Virus record (IMG/VR): IMGVR_UViG_3300027899_000025 | Span: 1 to 43,794 of that record | Length of the DNA: 43,794 nt | Strand: one strand, 5' to 3' | Source: a virus | Part shown: piece after piece, positions 10,701 through 18,871 of the stretch | Layout: each line of letters opens with the position of its first letter | Position numbering within the stretch: the first letter of the stretch is position 1 | Notes under the pieces: model-generated | The model's database searches: none | Told to the model about the DNA's origin: nothing | What the model saw: the letters and a program-made list of their open reading frames with translations, nothing else | Made by a program: the position numbers and the translations under genes

Positions 10701-12976
10701 TTGATAAAATAGGTGAGTACAAAGGCTTGATTATCAAAGATACTTTTGATGTTAAAGTAGTACCAAGTCTTAAATATGGTGTGTTTGTTGCTCCAGATAA
10801 AACAGGAGCATTGACCGTGTACATGGATAAAGTAAAACTAAGAAATGACTTTCAGACTATATCTACAAGAACACAGTTAGATGATGTAACCGTTCTTCCT
10901 GATGGCACAACTATTAAACCTGCTGAGCTTAATGCTTCAGCTTTTCCTACACCTGATACTTATTACAAGTTTGTAATTGAACGTGAATTATTAAGAGCTA
11001 TGTATCCTGGTAAAACAAAGTGGCCAGTTCTATTAGAACGTGCTGATGTTTCCCGTAGATTAAAAGATGCATTAGACTCCGCTCCAACTCTTGAAGGTGA
11101 ATCAAAAGAAAAGAGAGAAGCTCGTATAAACACTCAAGTTTATGAAGAGACTATACGTGACATGGCTTTAGAGAATACTTTCAATAACTGGAAGATGTTT
11201 CAAAGTCGTACATCTATGGCTGATCAATTTAATGAGATAGCTGCTTTATATCCTGAGCTTAGAAAGAACTACAGCTTAATAAATGTATTAACAGGAACAA
11301 TACGTAATGATAAAAACAACTCCAACCGTGTTGGCAACTTGCAATTATTAGATTCTCTTTTAGATGCTACTAAGTTAAACTTGTTTAATCAGAACTTAAA
11401 AGATTTATCTGATCCTGGTAAGTTAAAAATTAATACTAAGTCAGCTCAAGAGAGAGCACGTATTGCAGAATTTTTTAACAAGTTTGCTCTTTATGCTTTC
11501 TTACAATCAGGTTTAAACACAAGTGGAAGATTTTCTTTAACTCGTGTAGTACCTCAGGAGATGTTTACTGGAATGATGAGTGAATACATAGGAGACTTTA
11601 TGAAAAACATAAATGAAGTTACCTTTGAGCGCTACTATAAAAAGTTTAAAAGTCTTAATAGTAAAGCTGATGCCTCTTCATTCCGTGATTACACAATAAC
11701 TGATTTTAATATGGTTGCTGATAAGGATAAATCTAAAAAACCAGGTAGTGCAAAAGAAAAGGTAGCTACTGAGAAGATATCTACTATTGATAACTTTTAT
11801 CCAGATAATGCTGGCAATATACTTTACAATGCTAATGATATGCCTTCTGCTGAATCTGATAAACTAGAACCTTTAACTAAGAGTGGTGCTAAAGCTATAT
11901 TAGAAGATAGACCTAATGATGTAGTTGTATTTAATGGTGCTGTTGGTACGCCGGGTGAAGGATCTAAAGGTGAAGCTGCTTTCTCATCTGCGTTAGCAAC
12001 TCATAGTAATTTAATTGCTTTCCCTGTTAAGAGTAATTATAGTATTATAGGGGATGAGCTAGCAAGTTCTGCTATTATATATGATGTACCAGTAGAACAA
12101 GCTACTACTCAACAATCTGCTAGTGTTAAACCAAAAGGTTTTAAACTTTCTATAGATAAGAAAGGTAAAGATCAAGGTAAAGCGGATTTAGCAAATGCCT
12201 TAATTACATACCCTAATGCAAATACATCTAGTTACCAATATTGGAAAGATGCTAAAAAACAAGGTATCCCTGTTAATGATGAAATTCAAACAGGTCCTGG
12301 AGTAGTTGCTATGGTATCTGTAAATGGTAACAATAAAGCTTCAAACCAACAAATAATAGATACTATTCTTGCTGCTAGAGATATAATTGAGAGTGGAGGA
12401 ACAGTAATTATGGATTCTAAATATGATGCTAATAGACCTTGGAACAAAAGTGGAGAAGCTCTTGTTCAAGAAGAATTAGGAAAACCAAGTGGTCAAACTT
12501 CAAAAGGTTATAACTATTGGGGACCTAATCCTGAAACTACTACTCAACTACAAGGAAGTAACATACCAGAAGAAACTCGTGATGGTCAAGATGTGCAAGA
12601 TGATAGTAAAACTCCCCGTCCAATTAACGGCATGGTTATAAAACCGTCACTTAAAGAGTCTATTGATAAGGCTATCCTCTCTATGCAAGAGAAGAAGAAG
12701 TCTGGTATGACTCTGAACTTTCCTGTTAATGGTATTGGACAACACATGATTGGCGCTGACCCTATTACTGGAAAATTAATTGGTGATATTAAGCCTATTG
12801 CATTGTCTAGTTTCGTATATTTGTCTGAGCAGTTATTTGAGAAATTTGGCTATGTCAATCCTAACTATGAAAAAGTACTTGGCTTTACAGGGGAGAAGAA
12901 CCCTATACAGGAAAGTGCTGAAGTTACAGATGATATGCTGGATACAGCTCTTGGTTTCTGTTTTACTAATATATAA
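1709..12976 (+). CDS. Giant polyvalent protein with zincin domain and beta-prime-like RNA polymerase motif (virion RNAP candidate)
   Basis: A 3755-residue protein. Residues 906-910 are HEAWH, followed about 50 residues later by EEYLAEDF (E960 is a possible third ligand) and a basic helix NFLKELFSG: a gluzincin-like arrangement. Residues 2450-2454 are DFDID, inside GGDFDIDKITFMMP and preceded by RIPTQ, FLPKQ and ILPSEIVAKS. This spacing parallels the bacterial beta-prime segment RxPTLHR...NADFDGDQMAVH, whose three Asp bind the catalytic magnesium. Downstream SNSIGKQTLGLGAVDN also resembles single-chain phage RNAPs. Near residues 3490-3580 there is a separate module (KADLANAL...VSVNGNNKASN...GGTVIMDS) that I cannot assign. 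The rest is large and helical. Known from crAss-like phages: giant RNAP proteins are packaged and injected to transcribe early genes. Inference: this protein does the same, possibly after proteolytic release by the zincins. The start ATG follows the previous stop by 6 bp. Confidence 0.8.
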   Translation: MSCLSQEEIREALFGLVAGDLYDKAKEDQVIDLPAYIKEVYDFVKESSEDEATAISAAAMTPSIVKLILALDNELVDKLETKNPDLESDNLALIKKFKNNTDAVRETVGITEAPVSNPEDIKAAASIAVTDVRPTSKVKEAFNRFMTWAFQTFRVDIENYTDPSKETWMKPKVEEALNFTVQKKINNALQKQGINDSSEMTLDGVKGGVYLKAMNGKALRAAHLNLIPKKENGDTPFLSVNDIYMVLTTEDGKPIQFDKEGTVVSEGQIVYLRAKSKAPMDEDGNFISPDDKALAKYINTNVTNNPDYSDKAKTTGANAVKAIAKSIQDQIETMAKAAVPNFDALPESDKERLKKEAADRLKEEYSVLEKMREYVKANPNKPLLSVMTGVAEGFVPYSPYLPTPLTGFDFEQGFNPRVETEIQAATSNLYQSGTYFKYPNIDQPIMINKKPLVQQEDILNSIVDLFTKDLWSYVNGVLQPVSIADRQNLIQQFIVSDLHHVSFKGDMKSGTLNFYNEDGSVNIEVNGNKFKVKFDGSKTGQEAAAAAIKKHLSTGIIVFDESGRFPADRSINTKPKALKAAEALGTQIIYAEYETNADGVKTIKRNDLERANRPGVYAIQKSREGAPYSYEGSSGPEYDYFHINVPSIVIKKDLLDTDYKAISFTQEGDKTILNTKDQKYNDFIKNNFTTNAVPYDRKIELINSSVTFSPTPEAMLTIAGEGKKAEPVTDEEKIADYRSKEQAELLAEIPNKADYPDTYGTKQGGMPDALYAIYKPIYDKYNKLITEVLEAKPTEPTIEPLTTATTSSLSPEDILNSLENMSNESDFERNATLKLSGARGSNEQLDAAREWYSKSPLRFHFPFKVVLAALNAKRPGPAAKWAIEGITLFRYFDNPEVSGDYTDLYHEAWHGFTQTFLTPEEREAMYEEARKKKGSFTDYHGKRVTFQSASWKQLEEYLAEDFRAYMMSGGKTKDKSSPTKNSIFTRIMNFLKELFSGVNINDATYNPLGIPKIQAMYENLKLGNLSSYNFNVENRDKSIASLNHAMIASSKDEKMPEIDFETTNKIMNSLDSIISAYTNRRNTTKDVKLNREVYSYTTTLMKDRVRALAVYSYAKSIFESEVLPKLIKDLAEAQTKTDNEYEIQAIEQDIIGIRWAISNFGNLVNLADNKDGKDVIGYHLKQSKLLSEEDRAELLEDTNEVDALVKASEKFDRPGNDVGTYDMAPPEVKYVLASIHKWEGNKPVLNSYGIQELTDPSVVWNRISRTLKGTMQASEMYEKLQAAAGKDPIIADLLKKLGPVTTHTAAETDLWIKFWSVFNKAEIPLMQMTVFKEQDIEGNELDKYSIKIGSNNSVSRIAQTRWANTFTTVTSDYRKRDPQKANEIYLDIKKVIQEFGTKQANGQYKFTSAENAYEFFKAIGIELSDADELKDIVNKGKGKAPRIFERLENILSRGTDKIYNLKDLFKEYPATDNIKALSSETTIADLAGEEIKFADYASNYAVNNAEGNIQFEQSLHNSISIMVNAINSSTSYADLISKSYMAHLDIAKNPFAKASVWLNSIYNMDEYEAGSTTSVGVKRDQKADKNLKASINLSNLSGVSIVTKSRDEGIASASADEFTKLILDFHVSNILGRPELMRHADKGTSFSLWLSDVLTPGKDNKSYVDTIDFINPLPVNGINQYPSAYGNASKILKGYVNAEMERMDKLKNLKDQKGLIYDAKYLKEGQAFVIFEDVLSPGTREFLSKYTTLDKAREADKTIDDTLNKEIAKYFDNQAKQVGKMMKSANYISPALIEKTRIDANKSNKENVTTETVKNALIKSFVVNSWLHNIESMAIIYGDIAQYKLEKEEFHKRNAGAGSTGGLLASDPVFIDYVNSKGRGYAEKRGIFEPDGKTKRLATDGSFQSAILEDNNIRSEYFEDITNALIESETAKLGSADKAIRKVLGFGVDKDGKETGEIGTVANPFKNGSVHAYTDMNEGDAQGWITFDFYRAASILEGAWTPAQEKLYKKIINEEPVDYTEVLNFFPTKKYQYWGPVQHKDKDGKAIDGPPLTAFHKFSLFPLIPNVIKGKNLDALHTRMMEKGIDYAMFESGSKISNFTRINADGKADKDKFYSTVDGQDRTVDATGDMVPNTVFLQFLKNQLEIAPYFKGKVTFPTQMRKLIENGLMEAGVPTDFRRDVKNVATREKLWREASDEEKNKSEFYKLVKNYEQNLSDLTKLKMIKLEKEASIKRDKNTGEVIFNDDLAQFIIKELDRQDLAEHEISFIKSGTNKTLAHDLSYSLSAEKIEKILNSIVVKRLVKQKFKGEGLIQVSGAGFEDTLRGELTDEEKAKYGTNGLSFYKRKGGPNGETTAMKVKIALQGSFENLLYLNHKDGKEIKTLKRLNEMLKDEEWLDIGDHRKMISITGPRIPTQENNSMEFAEVFEFLPKQAGNIVILPSEIVAKSGGDFDIDKITFMMPNISSGIKWDDWLDVSSSAKREELQKTTNLDLSEANVTRIVENRKADDQSVEDQAVLSILAENSIKNVNFPFTSKTEEGLENRILDDMKNILALKENYVSLVRPNGTDIVKPLADELSSKVMDYSPKKRLYSAPNSSRIAGTRLFEIPYNMYKHTSNSIGKQTLGLGAVDNTFNTVFNRVGARMNYDYQATKNIRRRLDLLFNYNTLKDKENRDVISLSHLMDVNNDNSISSIIGQLINGWVDIAKDAWIFNLQGNKEISPSLLFMVQAGVPLKQAVYFVSQPVIREYVKEMQQAKSTFSGPMGKGGKNANMFRSDARKIIFEKLGYTEEQMAVFEKNNEAKQEFLNDRTLELTDKKTGSEIAFFDPNNIEKNLKDKIDAYAEANELGGTYKYDVKDEAIFLHFLEIEDMTKSTTKFKMALNVDTVKTNSIFQAQTKNQLIQDLRSDGKLPEELVDLIQNESPIGSFFIQDFQIGLWKNLFKLRNDDDLNRWILNKTRQMDFKDEVDATFGDDEKFVNNLRNDWISFLFQNQIRKFDIDKIGEYKGLIIKDTFDVKVVPSLKYGVFVAPDKTGALTVYMDKVKLRNDFQTISTRTQLDDVTVLPDGTTIKPAELNASAFPTPDTYYKFVIERELLRAMYPGKTKWPVLLERADVSRRLKDALDSAPTLEGESKEKREARINTQVYEETIRDMALENTFNNWKMFQSRTSMADQFNEIAALYPELRKNYSLINVLTGTIRNDKNNSNRVGNLQLLDSLLDATKLNLFNQNLKDLSDPGKLKINTKSAQERARIAEFFNKFALYAFLQSGLNTSGRFSLTRVVPQEMFTGMMSEYIGDFMKNINEVTFERYYKKFKSLNSKADASSFRDYTITDFNMVADKDKSKKPGSAKEKVATEKISTIDNFYPDNAGNILYNANDMPSAESDKLEPLTKSGAKAILEDRPNDVVVFNGAVGTPGEGSKGEAAFSSALATHSNLIAFPVKSNYSIIGDELASSAIIYDVPVEQATTQQSASVKPKGFKLSIDKKGKDQGKADLANALITYPNANTSSYQYWKDAKKQGIPVNDEIQTGPGVVAMVSVNGNNKASNQQIIDTILAARDIIESGGTVIMDSKYDANRPWNKSGEALVQEELGKPSGQTSKGYNYWGPNPETTTQLQGSNIPEETRDGQDVQDDSKTPRPINGMVIKPSLKESIDKAILSMQEKKKSGMTLNFPVNGIGQHMIGADPITGKLIGDIKPIALSSFVYLSEQLFEKFGYVNPNYEKVLGFTGEKNPIQESAEVTDDMLDTALGFCFTNI

Positions 12977-12984
12977 CTACACAT

Positions 12985-15900
12985 ATGATCACATGCCCAA
13001 ATCTTAGCGATCCTACTGTAAAAGCACAGTGGGATGCTCTTGTTAACAATCCAGCTCTTGGTAAAAGAGAAGCCATGCGTGAATTCATGGAGGCTGAACT
13101 GAACAACCGTCCAGTGGGTACACCTGAACAAGTAATGACTAAACTAGATTCTAGAAAAGAATTAAACCCTCTTGAGAGTCATGATAAGTTTACAGCAGAT
13201 ATGAAAAAGATCATAGCTGAAAAATCCAATGACCCAGTTCTTACTGATCCTGATACACTCTACGGTTTTGCTTCCGTAGTTCAACCCATTAATACTAAAT
13301 CCTTATCTGTTACTGATACTAGTAATACTCGTGGTATGGAAGTATTAAACAAGCTTGCTGCAGGAACAGGTATCAACTACTCTTTTATTACACCGGAGGA
13401 AGCAGTAATCATCACTGCCAATTCAAAGAACCCTTACACTGTAGGTAAAGCACCCGCATTTTTTCACGGGGGCACTGTATATTTCATTAATGGACTTGTT
13501 AACTCTGAACTTGCGTTTCATGAATTTGCTCACCCTATTGTTCGTACTATACAACAGGACAATCCTGCTCTATTTAAAAAACTATACCTGGATGCTATTA
13601 AAGCTGACCAGACTCTTTTAGAAGAAGCTATTGCTGAATACTCTGATTTACAAGAAGCGTTTGACAATGCTGTTGAAGATGAAGAGAAAACGGCAATCAT
13701 GGAAAAGTTACAGAAAGCCGTAGCTGAGGAAGTCATAGTTAAAGCTCTTACTAGAGGAGCAATGCTTAAAGAAGCAGGTATTAAACCAAGTACTGGTTTA
13801 GCAAAATTACTGAACAATATTTTAGCAGCCATCAAACAAGCTTTGAGAAAAGCATTTGGTAGTAAAGTAACAGTATCCAAGTTGGATGAAACTACTTCAC
13901 TTGATGAACTTGCTACAATGTTACATGCCGGCGGAAACTTTGTTATAAACACTGAGACTGTAAACCAGGAGGATGTTGTTGCGTATAATCAAGACTTTCA
14001 AAAATATGTTGAGGATTTAAAACAAGCAACTGAAGGTGACAAAGGCCAAGCTGTGATGGCTATGGCTAGAAGAATTTACGAAGGTGCTACAAATCAAATT
14101 GAGATGATTATGAAGAACAAGAATTATCAGGAGATGATAAACTTGTTTGCCGATCAATACAACCGTGGTGACTTACAGGAGATGCGTGCTAATGTATCCC
14201 GTTATGCTCGTGAGCTTGAAACTAAATCTGAGCAAATGGTTGAAGATATTCAAAAGACTCAGAGTCAGGTACAATCTGTAGTAGGTGCAATGCTCCGTTT
14301 ACAAGTCATGATGACTAAAATGGAAAAGCATTTGAATGAACTTAGAAAGGATCCTAACAATAGAGACAACGTACACCGTGCTTACTACTATGCAAGAGTA
14401 CTTGAATATTGGCAAAAATATATTTCTGAAGCTCAGGACATGATGATCAAAACAGGGGCTGAAGCTGATTCTCCTATGACTACATTACTTAACAGTATAG
14501 AAACTTCTATAAAGACTTCTGCTAAACACATCAACCAGATGAACAATGAAGGTATCTCTGATATCTTATGGGAACAATGGGAGAGCATGTCTAATAGAGC
14601 TGAAGAACTTTTTAAAGATAAGATTGATAGATTAAAAGCTAGGAAAGGTAGTCAAGCTGCAGTTGATAGAGAGTACACAAACTTCTATGGAATGAATGAA
14701 GCTGACTATCAGCGCTACAAAATGCTTGAGGCTAAAGAAGCTAAAGGCGATGACCTTACTTATGAAGAGAGCAAAGATTTAGAGATTGCTAAAAAAGCTA
14801 GCTTTAATGGTATAGTGATGTCTAGAGAGAAAGTTGCCCGTGCTATTCGTGGTGAGGGAGCGGATGCTAGATACGTTGAATCTTATTTTGAAGGATACCT
14901 TTATAGTAGTGACCCGGTTATTGGTGGCTTTGCTTTGTATTTTAAAAACAACATGACTGAGATGGAAGCTAGAGTTCAATCTAGATTCAATGATATCTCG
15001 GGCCCGCTTAAGGGATTAATTGATGATGCTGGTATTAAGTTTTTAAAACCAGGAGAGCTTGGTAAGAAGATAGGCTTTATTGATAAGTTTGGTTATGTAG
15101 ACAAGGCTGGTGTGTTTCAACAGAAGGAAGTTTACACAATGCTTAACGCTTATAAAGATTACAGGTACGATGTTGATAAATACAACAATGACTTAAAAGA
15201 TTTACGTGACCGTTATAACAGAACTCGTAGTAAAGAAGACCAGGAAGCGTTTGCTGCTAAGCTTGCAGAAAAGAATGCTCACATGCGTAAATGGATGCAG
15301 CAGGAATATGTAGACGAGTACTATGAAAAAGATGACTTACTTGGTAAAGATGCTGCAGATACTATAGGACAAAGAGCTAAGTTTTTAAGAGATGAAATTT
15401 TTAACCGGATGGAAATCTTAAATCTTGCAGCTAACAGAGATGACCAGTTAATAGATAACACTAAAGCTATGGACGAGTTGTGGAAAGAGTACAATCAACT
15501 GTATTCCTCCTATTACTTAAATGGCCAAAAGAAAACAGGTGTTGACTTTGAAGTTGCTCAACGTCTACAACAGCATAGAGATCTTACCCGCAAGTTTCAT
15601 GAGTATAAACCTAGAACAGGTGTGTATGAAAATGAACTAGCTAAGAAGGAAGAGCAGATTAAAGAAAACTTAATTACTTTGCAATATGAACCAGGAACTC
15701 AAGAGTTTGAGGATCAGTATGAGCATTACCGTGATACTTGGATTAAAGCTAATACCATTACTAAAATTAAACCTGAGTTTTATGAAACACGTTCTAAGAT
15801 AATTGAGAATCTTAAAAATATATTATCTAGACCGGCTGCTAGAATTAAAGAACAATTAAAAGCTCTTGAAGCTAAAGGTATCACATCAGTAGCTGATAAA

Positions 15901-18801
15901 AACTTACAGAAAAAATTAGAAGAGCAATTAGTAGCAACAGAAACTAAAGCAAAAAAGACTGACTTTACGGATGCGTTTAAAACTATCTTGGATATTGCCT
16001 CTGGCTACCGTGACAGTGACGGACAACCTATTGGCTCAGATATGCTTGAGGAACGTAAGACTGTTATTAAAGAAGCTCAAGAAGAAATGGAAAACGCCCG
16101 TAATGAATGGGCTGGTTATTCAGGACTTACTCGTGATGAGATGGAGACCTTAAGTGACCTATCTAAAAAGAAAAAAGAGAATGGAGAATTAGAACCTGAT
16201 GAGTTTGATCAGTTTGTTCAGTTGCTTAGCAGAAAAGATTCACTAGGGCTTAATAAGAATGAACGTGCTGAGATTGCTGGTTTATTTGCAGATCTTAGAG
16301 AACTACAAAGTAAAGAGCCAACCACTTATTATCTTAATGCTATTAATCACTGGATGGATGTGATTGATTCTGAAGAGGTGTATAAAGATTTAAACTTTAA
16401 TGAGTTTGATGCAACCAATATTGATAAACTTTACAGTAAAGATATCTTAGATAAGATGTTTGCTAAGAGTCCTGAGTTTGAAAAATGGTTTAATAACAAT
16501 CATATTGAGAAAAACTATAAGGACAAGGATGGTAAAAGTGTAACAAGTCATGAAAGATTATATGTATGGAATGTGATCAGACCTAATGATCCTAACATGT
16601 ATGAGACCAAACCGTCACTTAAGTACTTTACTAGAGTTGTAAAAAAAGAATACAAAAATGGTTATGATAAAAATACAGGTGAAGTTAAATTAATAACAGG
16701 TATTCATAAAGATAACAGAGGAGAGTGGTTACCTAAGCAAGATGTTAATTCACCTTACCATAACCAGGCTTACTATGACTTACAAAAAAATGATCCTAAA
16801 TTATTTAAGCTTCTTGAGTTTCTTAAAGAGCAACATTTAAAAACACAAGATAATCTTACAAAACGTGGCAAGTTGTATTATGATTTTCCGCGTTACGGTA
16901 TGAGTGGTTTAGAAGCTACCCAAGCAAAAGGTGTGAAAGGCACAGCTACAGAAAAACTTAGTCCTATTTCAGCAATGCTTACTAAGATTAAGCAATTTTT
17001 CACAGGAGCAATGGATGAGCAGGGTAGTATATACAACGCCGATATTGCTAACGAGTTAGTTAGAGCTGATGGTTTTGGTGACCAGATTGAGAATATACCT
17101 ATGCAAGGTTTATTTAACTTGGATCTTAAAGATACTTCAACAGATATCATCAATGGTATAATGCGTTACATGTATAATGCAGAACATCACAAGCAGCTGG
17201 TTAAAATGAATCCTATTGCTCAGGGTTTAAAAAACTTATTGGAAGACCCTAACAATAAACTTAAAGAAGCTGATAAGATTAACCGTGCAAACTTTATAAA
17301 CTTTGGTGCTACAACCTATGCTAATAAAAAAGGTAAGTACATAAGAAAAGATGCCTTTTCTCAATACTATGAACGTGACTTTCAAGGACAATCTATAACC
17401 GGCTTTGGTAAAGATATACCATGGATACAGAACGTCCAGAGACATTTGTTTGGCAAGGCTGCGTTTTCATTCTTTGCTTTTAACCTTTCCTCTGGTTTAA
17501 AGAACGCATTAACTAAAAAGTTTCAAAGTTTAATCCTTGCTTCAGCAGGTAATGATCTTACAATAAGTAGTTTGTTTAAAGGAGAAGCTTGGTCAATGAA
17601 ATATATGATGAAGCTAAGTACTTCTGATATCTACGCTAAAGGTCCTAAATCATTAGAGTATCAGCTAGGTGAAATACTTGATCCAAGTCCTAATAGATTT
17701 GAAGAAAAGTTTCATGAGTCAATCACAAGAACATTTGCAAAAGATGTAGTTAGCACAGGTTGGTTTTATAACTTCCGTAAATGGACTGAGCTACAAGCAA
17801 CCATGCAGACATTTGCTGCTATGATGTTTAAGAAAAAAATACCTATGGGTAATCAGATGATTGATTATATGGATGCATGGGAACTTAATCCTCAGGGTAA
17901 GATACAACTTAAAGCGGGTATTGATCCTAAGTGGGGTATAACTTATGATGAAGAAGGTAACATGAGTGTTGGTGCTGAATTTAAAGCTTTTAAAAATAAA
18001 ATTGGTGCTGTCAATACAAAATTGGATGGAGCTTTTGGTAAGCTTGATCAACCATTGATGCAACGTCTTATAGCGTTTAGATTTGTGCAGTTCCTTAAAA
18101 AGCATATGATCACAATGAGTATTAACCGTTTTGGAAGAAACCGTATGGCTCCTGGTTATGGTGAAGTTGATGAAGGTTACTATGTACAAGCTGTTAAATC
18201 TTTACTTAATGCTGTAAAGAATAGAAACATAAATGATATGACAAGAGAAGATGCTGCAGCTTGGATGAGAATTGTTACTGAAGTTGGTGTGCTTTATTTG
18301 ATGGGTCTATTAATGGGTCCTTTATTTGGATGGGATGAAGATGATGAAGATCGCTATAAAAAATTACGTGAGAAAAGTGGTAAACTAGCATTACCTTTTT
18401 TAGCTGATGAAGAAGCTGGTCAAGAATTTGATCTTGGTGGATTCATGGAGTTGCATGCTTTAAATCAGATGTTACAAATTAGAGCAGAGAATGAGCAGTT
18501 TATTCCATGGCCGGGTATGGGTCTTGATAATATATCTACAGTAGTAGATCTTAAGTCACTAGCTTTTGGACCAACAACTGATACATGGCAACGCATAGGA
18601 ACTGACCTGGTTAATATATGGGATGGTAATGAACGTCAATTCTACAAACGCCGCAGTGGACCGTTTAACTGGTCACAACAAGGTGGTCGTCAGATATGGG
18701 CTCATATAGGTAAGATGTTTGGTTTAACAGGTTCTAATATTTCACCAGGTGATATGATTACAAACTGGGATAAGGCACAAAACATGGCTGGCAAAAGATA
18801 A
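12985..18801 (+). CDS. Giant helical protein with N-terminal HEFAH zinc-peptidase motif and hydrophobic C-terminal segment
   Basis: A 1938-residue protein starting 9 bp after the RNAP-type giant gene, so clearly the same operon. The N-terminus (CPNLSDPTVKAQWDALV) looks like a short phage head motif. HEFAH is at residues 179-183, preceded by a strand-like VYFINGLVNSELAF; about 70 residues later AEEVIVKAL and a helix KQALRKAFGS follow, the third copy of the zincin-plus-helix arrangement in this block. Residues 400-1100 are Glu/Lys/Gln-rich and probably coiled coil. Two hydrophobic stretches near 1490-1520 and 1763-1782 (VLYLMGLLMGPLFGW) could contact membrane; an acidic DEDDED patch follows. 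Inference: a virion cargo or ejection protein that may help cross the envelope, with a peptidase domain for processing. Specific function unknown. Confidence 0.75.
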   Translation: MITCPNLSDPTVKAQWDALVNNPALGKREAMREFMEAELNNRPVGTPEQVMTKLDSRKELNPLESHDKFTADMKKIIAEKSNDPVLTDPDTLYGFASVVQPINTKSLSVTDTSNTRGMEVLNKLAAGTGINYSFITPEEAVIITANSKNPYTVGKAPAFFHGGTVYFINGLVNSELAFHEFAHPIVRTIQQDNPALFKKLYLDAIKADQTLLEEAIAEYSDLQEAFDNAVEDEEKTAIMEKLQKAVAEEVIVKALTRGAMLKEAGIKPSTGLAKLLNNILAAIKQALRKAFGSKVTVSKLDETTSLDELATMLHAGGNFVINTETVNQEDVVAYNQDFQKYVEDLKQATEGDKGQAVMAMARRIYEGATNQIEMIMKNKNYQEMINLFADQYNRGDLQEMRANVSRYARELETKSEQMVEDIQKTQSQVQSVVGAMLRLQVMMTKMEKHLNELRKDPNNRDNVHRAYYYARVLEYWQKYISEAQDMMIKTGAEADSPMTTLLNSIETSIKTSAKHINQMNNEGISDILWEQWESMSNRAEELFKDKIDRLKARKGSQAAVDREYTNFYGMNEADYQRYKMLEAKEAKGDDLTYEESKDLEIAKKASFNGIVMSREKVARAIRGEGADARYVESYFEGYLYSSDPVIGGFALYFKNNMTEMEARVQSRFNDISGPLKGLIDDAGIKFLKPGELGKKIGFIDKFGYVDKAGVFQQKEVYTMLNAYKDYRYDVDKYNNDLKDLRDRYNRTRSKEDQEAFAAKLAEKNAHMRKWMQQEYVDEYYEKDDLLGKDAADTIGQRAKFLRDEIFNRMEILNLAANRDDQLIDNTKAMDELWKEYNQLYSSYYLNGQKKTGVDFEVAQRLQQHRDLTRKFHEYKPRTGVYENELAKKEEQIKENLITLQYEPGTQEFEDQYEHYRDTWIKANTITKIKPEFYETRSKIIENLKNILSRPAARIKEQLKALEAKGITSVADKNLQKKLEEQLVATETKAKKTDFTDAFKTILDIASGYRDSDGQPIGSDMLEERKTVIKEAQEEMENARNEWAGYSGLTRDEMETLSDLSKKKKENGELEPDEFDQFVQLLSRKDSLGLNKNERAEIAGLFADLRELQSKEPTTYYLNAINHWMDVIDSEEVYKDLNFNEFDATNIDKLYSKDILDKMFAKSPEFEKWFNNNHIEKNYKDKDGKSVTSHERLYVWNVIRPNDPNMYETKPSLKYFTRVVKKEYKNGYDKNTGEVKLITGIHKDNRGEWLPKQDVNSPYHNQAYYDLQKNDPKLFKLLEFLKEQHLKTQDNLTKRGKLYYDFPRYGMSGLEATQAKGVKGTATEKLSPISAMLTKIKQFFTGAMDEQGSIYNADIANELVRADGFGDQIENIPMQGLFNLDLKDTSTDIINGIMRYMYNAEHHKQLVKMNPIAQGLKNLLEDPNNKLKEADKINRANFINFGATTYANKKGKYIRKDAFSQYYERDFQGQSITGFGKDIPWIQNVQRHLFGKAAFSFFAFNLSSGLKNALTKKFQSLILASAGNDLTISSLFKGEAWSMKYMMKLSTSDIYAKGPKSLEYQLGEILDPSPNRFEEKFHESITRTFAKDVVSTGWFYNFRKWTELQATMQTFAAMMFKKKIPMGNQMIDYMDAWELNPQGKIQLKAGIDPKWGITYDEEGNMSVGAEFKAFKNKIGAVNTKLDGAFGKLDQPLMQRLIAFRFVQFLKKHMITMSINRFGRNRMAPGYGEVDEGYYVQAVKSLLNAVKNRNINDMTREDAAAWMRIVTEVGVLYLMGLLMGPLFGWDEDDEDRYKKLREKSGKLALPFLADEEAGQEFDLGGFMELHALNQMLQIRAENEQFIPWPGMGLDNISTVVDLKSLAFGPTTDTWQRIGTDLVNIWDGNERQFYKRRSGPFNWSQQGGRQIWAHIGKMFGLTGSNISPGDMITNWDKAQNMAGKR

Positions 18802-18816
18802 CTCAACATCTAGCTG

Positions 18817-18853
18817 AAAAAAAAAAGGAGAACCCCGTAAGGCTCTCCTTTAT
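18817..18853. terminator. Bidirectional intrinsic terminator between convergent operons
   Basis: A run of about ten A precedes an inverted repeat GGAGAACC / GGCTCTCC (one internal A-C mismatch, loop CCGTAA), followed by TTTATA. It lies between the stop of the plus-strand giant gene and the stop of the minus-strand transpeptidase-like gene, where a two-way terminator is expected. The T-run is much better for minus-strand transcription than for plus. Confidence 0.85.
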
Positions 18854-18871
18854 AATCTAACTTTGTACCCC

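Noticed and set aside
13530-13952. Minus-strand open frame opposite the zincin-containing third giant gene
   Set aside because: Composition is that of a complementary-strand shadow and it covers the well-formed HEFAH domain region on the other strand.
17791-18189. Minus-strand open frame of 132 codons near the end of the third giant gene
   Set aside because: No motif, skewed His/Thr/Ile composition, and no transcription signal; the plus-strand protein is continuous here.
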